The notes below the pieces were generated by a model. It saw nothing but the letters and a program-made list of their open reading frames with translations. It was not told where the DNA came from and ran no database searches. Positions 52,801-61,800 of a stretch of DNA of 64,000 nucleotides are shown piece by piece. How positions within the stretch are numbered: the stretch's first letter is position 1; each line of letters begins with the position of its first letter. Origin of the DNA: Endomychus coccineus (lineage: Eukaryota > Arthropoda > Insecta > Coleoptera > Endomychidae); NCBI GenBank assembly GCA_958510875.1, contig OY294067.1:58726039-58790038 (forward strand), in the 5' to 3' direction. The position numbers and the translations under genes were made by a program.

Positions 52801-55800
52801 AATAAAATGTGTAAGCAAGAATTAAATGTGAAGTGATACGAAACGAATCAAATGATGCATCACGCAAAATTTCCGAAAAAAACATTCATAACCAATATCG
52901 AAATCGAAAATAATAATAACGAATAAATAATTAAATGTAAGCAAATTGAACTATCTCATGCGGTATTTCTAGTTGACGCTAGAGGTCGCAAGGCAATTAA
53001 AAGAATACTTTTCTTACTCTATATCATGACCAATCCGGGGTATTGCGATATGAATCTTTCCGAAAATCGATACAGTATCGAACATTTTTTTAATACCATT
53101 TAGCATGTAATTGTCCCTTCATCATTTTTTGGAATATCTATGTACAATTTTAAATGCTATAGCAAAGAAAGTAGTGTTATCCCAAAAAATTTGTCGGAAA
53201 GTACCTTCGATTTAGGAAAAACAAGTTCAAAAATGATTTGATCAAGTTAAAGTCTCTTAAAAATTATTTAGTTTTAGCGTTATGTAGTTATGCTTTGATT
53301 TATTGTGAATAATTGATAGTTTTAGTTCATACTTCATAGTCCATAAATATATAGCATATCCATCGCGAGCTAACTAGCGTAATGAATTTTGTTTAAAAAT
53401 CAGATATATAATTTCAAGAATTCAATTGCAGCTACAAAAACTTATGATACTCCATTTTAGACTGATAAAATCCATCCTTCCGCTAACGAAGGACATCCGG
53501 AGAAACTGCCAAAAACACGTCCCATAAATCCAAGGATATTCACAGATGAAGGTGTAATGACTCGAAGCTGTCCAACCCCACCTCAGTCAAGAAAAAAATT
53601 CTTCCTGAGTCCAAAGGCACTGAGGAGCTCCTTTGTTCAAGGTCGCTCAGGAACATCTTTGGAAACTTCAAGACATTTAGGTGAGTAATATAATAGAATC
53701 AGTATAATTTTCACCAATTTCTCTTCGATCACAGATGACATTAAATCAAACAATATTAAGACTATTTTATACAACTAGTTAAACTGCATCCGCCTTTGTT
53801 GTAGATGATACAAGCTGAATAAATCGGTAGGATAACTAGTTACAAGAGATCTTGTACAAACTTCTTAATAGCTGAAAAGCTTCTTGAATATTGTACGACC
53901 CAACTGTCACTTATGGTGACGTTCAAAATCCATACCATTTACGGAATTAGTTGAATATGCTTGCTTTATATTACCAATTTCGGCTGCAGCTTTTCTAGTA
54001 TGTTCGAAAACAGCATCAAAATTGGGGGTTATATACCATTGATATCAATAAATAATAATAACCTAGTCATGGAATGCCTAGAAGAATCTGTAATAAATTC
54101 ATTAGGTTTTCAACCCGTATTCTTTAAACGGTATGTAGATGATTGCCTTATGTGTGTTCCCAACGATAAAATTCAGTACGTGAAACGTGATCAATAAATT
54201 TAACAATTTCCACTGTAAACTTCAATTTACTTGTGAAATAGAAATGAACAAAAACATAAATTTCCTAGATATAAACATTAGGCATGATGCAGATAGAAAA
54301 ATAGAAACTTCGTGGTTTACTAAAGAAGTTTGGTCTCAACGTTATCTTCACTTCAATTCCACTGCACCAACATGTTATAAAAAAAGTGTTATAAATAGCC
54401 TTACAGAACGTCCGGTAAATTGTCCCACCCGGAGGACCCGGAGACCCGGAATTTAAAAATTGTTCGTAATACAATGGATATGAATGGCTACCCAAGAACG
54501 TGTTTCAATCCCGTCATTAAAGAAAGAATAAACAAAATTTATAATGGATCGTCATATATTAATAATATAAAAGGTAATACAGACAATTTTATAACATTAC
54601 TATACATTCCGTAGACCTCAGATAAAATCATGAAATGTTTGAAAAAGTACGATATAAATGTTGCGCATAAACCTACTAACTGTGTTGGGGAATATTTCTC
54701 AAATCTAAAACCTTTAATACCTAAAGATAAACAAACCCACACAGTATACAAATTGAATTGTTTAGATTGCGATGGGACTTCTACTGGAATCTCTAAACAA
54801 TATTTACAAAAAAGAATGTACTGTCATAAGAATAGCACAAGAAACAAAAACTTAGAAAATTCCACCTCCCTTGCTAAACACTGCATCAGTTTGATTACGA
54901 AAATGTCAATATATTAACTAAGGAAATCAACTATTATAAAACATCTATTCTGGAAATGATTCACATAAAACGTGACTCCAAATCTGTAAATCATAGGACA
55001 GATATTCAGACATTAATTCAGATTTATACTAACTTAATAAATTAAAACTCTTGCAAATTCCTACATGCGTCTATATAATGTTAAAAGTATATTTTAAGTA
55101 GAATGTCAAAGGTGTATTTCCAAAATAAGGCCTGACCACGGTCGTACATACAGGTCTGGAAACTCGGAGCTGTTTCCTATGTGAGAAGTGGGACCGCTAA
55201 GCGTCGACTGTCGCGTAGTATCAAAAGACGTCACGGGTGGCGAGGGATGTTCTCTGGCACGTATACGACCGTGTTCTCTCTGACAACTGTCAGTTGACTT
55301 GTAAACACAAGGAATACCTGCGTTTTTAGAAACGAATTACGAAACGGTGCATTGTGCCGAAATGTAAAACGGGGTACAAAAGTGTAAAGCAAGAAACTTC
55401 AGTTTCTAAAGTGCCGAAAGATGCGGAAATGCGAAAAAAGTGGATGCTTGCGATTCCGGATAGAAATCGTTTTAACGAGGTCTTTTGTATGCGTCATGTA
55501 TAACGAAAAAGGGGAAGTTATTTTTAAGGTGAGTAATACATTTTGACAAGAGTAACAGTTCTATTCCTCTCTCAAATCAGAATACTTAGTAACACTGCTT
55601 GCGATTCCGGAAAGAAATCGTTTTACCACCGTTTATGTCAAACATAAGAGTCCCCAGACCTGTATGTACGACCGTGGGCCTGACTAACCTTTTTCTATTA
55701 CCTCATAAATCTTAACATCTGATTTGAAAGTAGATACTTGAGCGTAATGTTCTTGTTTTTAGTCGTACATGGACTTTGTTGACATGAGTACCTATTTTAT

Positions 55801-58800
55801 GAGAATACTACTAAGCAGTGGATTCTTGATACTTATAACATTGATGTGTTACAATTTCGATTATTCGTGTTTCTGTTCGTTTCGACGACGTGGGCATTTT
55901 TAATTGCAATTGGTGCGAGCGTCCTTAGCCTTGTGCTGATACAATTAGTTTTAAGAAATCCCATTTTGGACATAATAAGTCTTCCAATGATGGTCGTGAG
56001 ACCGAAACGTACGTAAAGACGAAAATAATAAACATATGTGTTGGTGTGACCTATTTCCCGAGAATTTATATATAATTAATAAATAATTTAAATTTCCTCT
56101 AGATGCTGCATCATCATCATCATCGACTGATAACAGAAAATGGCCAAGTTTAGTTTTGAACAAAATACGATCTTTATGGTCTGCTGGAACATCTAGTTCT
56201 AATACCGGACTTAATCAACTAGTTAAAGGCACGATTTATTCAATGTGTTTGTGTGTTTATGTTATGCATGATTTAATTTGCTGATTTTATTATTTACCTT
56301 TGTTTTTATTTTGAACTGGCATTAATGAATGTAATATCACGTAATTCGAAATAAGTATTATCTACAATCATGCTTAGGGCCTACAGTTACTCTTTGAATT
56401 ATCATACTTGTTGACGACTTTCCTCTGAACAAAAAACAAAATTCATTCATTGCCTATTGCATGTACATACAGCATTCTACTCTTACTGGAATATAAAATC
56501 AAAGTTTCGTATTAATATTAATTATAATTATAGCAAAATCGGTCATAGTATAATTTATATTTGGTCACAGTCTATTGAATAAGCATTAATTCTAAATTAC
56601 CACAAATGCCGGGCGCGTTTTTCACATAATATTAAATTAGTAAAACATTAATTATTAATCGTAAATCTCGAAAAAAATATACCACTAAGTCGTGTCTTTA
56701 TAATTTTAAGTTTTGGTTTTTATCAAATACGTATTATGATAGAATAAAAATCATTCATTGATTTGTCTTGATCTAGAAAGCGAAATTTCGTTTTATATTT
56801 GAGTGTTGAAATAGTAGGTATACAAAGAGTAGCTCCGACTATGTGGCGAATGTGTACACAAAAATCACGGGCGATCAAATCGAAGGGCGACAAAACGGCT
56901 AGGCAAAAACTTTACAGACTTGAGAAATCATAAGGAATTTGATGAAATCCTTGTCGATGCCGGAGAACTAGCAGAAGAATTAGAGATTGATCCTAATTTT
57001 TGATCTGCACATACTTTTCGCCAAAGAAAAAAGAAACAGTTTGATTACCAAAGTAATAACGAACCAATAACAGAACCGACAATTTATTATACAAGGTGAC
57101 CCAGGGTTAAACCGCCAAACGGTTGGAATCGGTTTCTTAGGTAAAAATAAGATTTTTTTTCTCATAAGCGTGTGTCCTAACTTGCTTCGTTTTTGAGATA
57201 CAGGGTGTCAAAGTTCTTAGAAAAATTCAGTTTTTTATTAATTACCTACTCAAAAACCTTTTGACTGATTTTGATAAAACTGTTCATGCTTATTTGAGGT
57301 AATAAGGGGCTTCTTTTAAGGTATTTATAACAAAATTATTAATTCCAGTCGCAGGGGGTAGTCTAATTGCCATTTGGACAAATCATTGACGATTCCGCAG
57401 GCTACGCATCTAAAATGAATTAAAGCTCCTATTAATTAATGAACATGCCACAGGCTGTCAATATTTGACACAAACAAACCCTCAATTGTTGTCGAGGTTA
57501 TCCCCGGCTACCTATGATTGTAACATGCATTGAAGAGAAAAAAAATTGTATTTTTAGTTGCTTAATCTACAAAAATAAACATACAAAACAACCATGCCAA
57601 GTCTTATCAAAGTAAGCCTAAATGTTTTTGAGCAATTAATTAAAAACTGATTTTTTCTAAAAACGTTGACACCCATTATCTCGAAAACGAATAAAGTTAG
57701 GATACTTGCTTATAGGAAAAAGAAAACCTCATTTCTACCCAAGAAACCAATGCTAAATTGTCCCACCCAGAGGACCGTCCCAAAAATTGAAAAATTATTC
57801 ATAATACACTGGAAATAAATGGCTACCCAAAAACATTTTTCATTAAAGAAAGAATAAACAAAATGTATAATGGATCGTCATATATAAATAATATAAACGG
57901 TAATACATATAATTACCATACATTCCAGAGACCTCAGAGAAAATTAATAAATGTTTAAAAAGTATGATATGCGCATAAACCTACTAATTGTATTGGGAAA
58001 TATTTTTCAAATGTGAAGCCTTTCATACCTGAAAGAAACAAACCCACACAGTATACAAATTAAATTATTTAGATTTCGAATGACTTATACAGGAATCTAA
58101 CCAATATTTACAAAAAAGAATGTATGGTCATAAGTATAGAAGAAACAAAAATTCCACCGCCCTTGCTAAACACTGTTTTGATTGTAACCATCAATTCGAT
58201 TACAAAAATGTTGATATTTTAACTAAGGAAATCAATTATTATTAAAGATCTATTTTGGAGATGATTCACATAAAACGTGACTCCAAGTCTGTAAATCATA
58301 GAACACACATTCAGTCATTAAGTCAGATTTATACTAATTGAATTAATTAAAACCCTTGAAAATTTCTACATGCATCTTTATAATGTTAAAAGTATATTTT
58401 AGGTAGAATGCTCAAACAGCAATATTTCTAATAAGATCTGACCACCTTTTTCTATTACCTCATGAATCTTCAACATCTGGTTCTAAAGTGGATACTTGAG
58501 CCTTATATTTTTTGTTTTAGTCGTATACAGATTTCGTTTGACATGAGTTCGTATATTATCAGAAAATTGCTAAGCAGTGGATTCTGGGTACATATTCATA
58601 TACTTGAAACATTAATGTGTTACAATTTCGATTATTCGTGTTTCTGTTCATTTTCGGCAACGTGAGCATTTTTAATTGGAATTGGTGCGATAAGGACGCT
58701 TTGTGCTGATACAATTAGTCTTAAGAAATCTCGTTTTACACATAATACATCTTCTGATGATGGTCGTGAGACCGAAACGTACGTTAAAACGAAAATAATA

Positions 58801-61800
58801 AGCATATGTGTTAGTGTGACCTATTTCCCTGGAATTTATATATAATTCATACCTGGGTCAAGAATCATTCTTAATATATCTTTCTCAACGGAAAAAACTG
58901 TATTACAAACAGAAACGGCTTATTACTGAAATGTCAACTATGACCATAGACTGAACATGAGGATTCTGACCTCAATTTTTATTTATATCAACGTGGCTGG
59001 CCTTAATATATGTTATTTCAGCAGTACGACTTCCGAATGTTAGTCTCACATAAGATCTTTATTTGTGCCCTCTGTTTTTTTTATTTTATTTTGCTGCATA
59101 ATCAAGTCTTGCTTGACGTTTGATTGTTTGTTTTTTTTTGTTCCTAAAGACGAAATTTGCATTTCGTATCGTTAATGGCAATATATTGCTAGATCTACTT
59201 GAATGAATATGATACGAGTTCAAGCATCCATTGTGAAGTCTATAATTTCAACAATATGTGGCTAAATATTTGATTCTTTTTTGCAGATGAAGAAGACGAA
59301 CAACCTCTGAAACCAGTTGTAACTAAGAAATCTTTAGAAAAAGATATGTACTTAAGATTAGATTTACTGCTTGGTGATGGTAACAGGAAATCTAATTGCA
59401 CGCAATCCCGAAATCACGATCGGTCATTATTAACGAGTCCTGACATTTCCTCGATTCAGTCCAGTAATACCAGTCCTGTTTCTACGCTTACCGGAAGTTC
59501 AGGAGATCATCACCAACCTAATCGCAACTCCTACAGTATTTGCTCTCTCCTGTCTATATCAGGACAAAGCAACAGCAGTTCAAGTCCTGTGACAAGGAGG
59601 AGGTGCAGTGTCCCAGGTAGGAATTTTTTCTTACATTAAATTAATTTAAAGCCTGCAATCAATCAATTCATAAACTTATAACGTTTAGGTTACAAAAGAG
59701 ATAGAAAAAGTTGTTTGTTCTTAACCCATTACCTCCCACGACTATTTTTGTTTTGTTTTGAGAAGTTTTTTGCACAAATGGTCGAGTTTCAGCCATATTT
59801 ATACTAGGAAAATTTGCAAAATGAAGTTTTTTGCCTGGTTAGGAGAAAAAAGTGGTGTACTCAAATGGGTACACAATGGGAGAATGACAAAATGATTAAC
59901 GCTACAAAAAAAAATTAGTCTTTAAGGAAGGCATTACAAATGATAATATTATCTATTTTTTGAATGAAATGTTATGAAGCAATCACGTTCAATGCATAAA
60001 GTAACGTTACACTTTAGACAACTCCATCTCGCTCGTGAGTGACATTAGCGGCATCTTAGTTGCTTCTCAATTTTCTTCGGACAATGACCCTCGCCGTCTT
60101 CCGCAATACTTCTCGGAAGCGAAGCCTGTCGTCTTTTCGAAAAAGGTGCATTTTCAAAAGATTTTAGGTAAGACATTTCTAATAAAACTAAGTAAATCCA
60201 TCTTATCATTATGAGCCAGTAGGTACAATTTCCATGCATTTACGATTTCAACGTTCACAGAATGAGTTAAAAGAGGCCACCACCATTTCTTTCCGCGAAT
60301 AGCTACCCTATAGTTATCTGCTGCTTGGTCAAGCAGATCAACCCAACCCATGAATGAATTATAACGGGCAAACAAATGTGGTTGAGGCACATCAATTTTT
60401 TCTTTTTCTGCTGAACGTTTAACTTTTTTCAAGGGCTCTATAGTGTCGTGATTTGTTACCATAGTGACAATGTTATTGGCTTTTCAGCGTACAAATAATA
60501 GATTATTTTTATCCTCATATGCTCGTTGAAAAATTCCACGAAAAGGAATTTTGCATTTCCTTTACAGAAGATAGGGGACATCTTCTGGTCCGATTTTCTC
60601 GTACAGTACCTGTTACCCTAATGTTCATATTCCTGAGTGTCTTCAGCAGGTCGTAACTGAAAAAGTAATTATCGAAATACACAATGTGATCGGAAGGTTG
60701 TTTGACGCATTGAAGCAAATCTAAAACAACTTTAGAAACTAATGGTAAGCTGATATCCATCTCGCCATCCTTTTGTTTAGCTCCACAGTAATTATCATAC
60801 TTGTAACAATAACCAGTAGAGCCACAAAGCATCCAGTCCTTAAAACCAAATCGTACGGGTTTTCCCTTTATAAATTGCTTCCCGGAGTGGTGTCCAAAAT
60901 ATTTCACCATTGCTTCATCTATTGAAAGATTTGGCTGAAAAATTTCCTACTGATGAAAATTTGTATTTAGCAATTTTTTAGCATTAGTGGGCGCAATTTG
61001 TACATTTTATCAAATTTATCCAGATTGGTATTGTCAGAAAAGTGTATGTAGGTACCTCTTTATTTCTTGAAGTTTATTTCTGGACATACTGGAAGCTACT
61101 AAAATTACAGAAATATCTCCATCAACGTTCCAATACATGCATTCACGAGGTAATCTGTGGTAGCCAGAAAGCAATAAAATTCCTAAGAATATTTTTATTC
61201 CTGATTCTACTACCGAAAAAACATGGTTATTTTTTGTGGGGCATAAATGTTTGATTGCTCAACGATCAAATTGAGAACCTTGTCTTCAAACAATCTTTCA
61301 AAAGTCTGAACATTCTTTACATCGTCTATCATATTATTCAGCATTTTTCCGTGGCCCATAGTACCATCCATGCTTATATCTTTACAATTCTTTGTCCACT
61401 TAGGCTCCTCCTTTTTGCTACTTTCACTTTTTGAAATTCTAACTTTCTTTGGAAACCGCAATGATAGCGGCATATCGTCATTAGGGCCCTATTTAGAGCG
61501 CTTCTAGCAGCTACTTCAGATTAAATAATTTCATCTTCTGAGGAAATCTGTAATTCTACTTCCCCAGGAATATCGCTGGGAAAGTTGAAATTGCCCATAT
61601 CATTATCGTCGCATTTTTCTTCATCTGTTTGCGTATCTACCTCGGGCGGTATAATAACTCTTTCTGGCTCGTGATTGAAAGAAGAAGCCTCTTCCATTGC
61701 TTCTCCCAACGTTTGGAAACGTTTTCCGTAAAAACACTTTGGATCGATTGGTGGAAATTGAGAATCCATATCCAAGAAACACCTGAAAAATATTCCGAAT

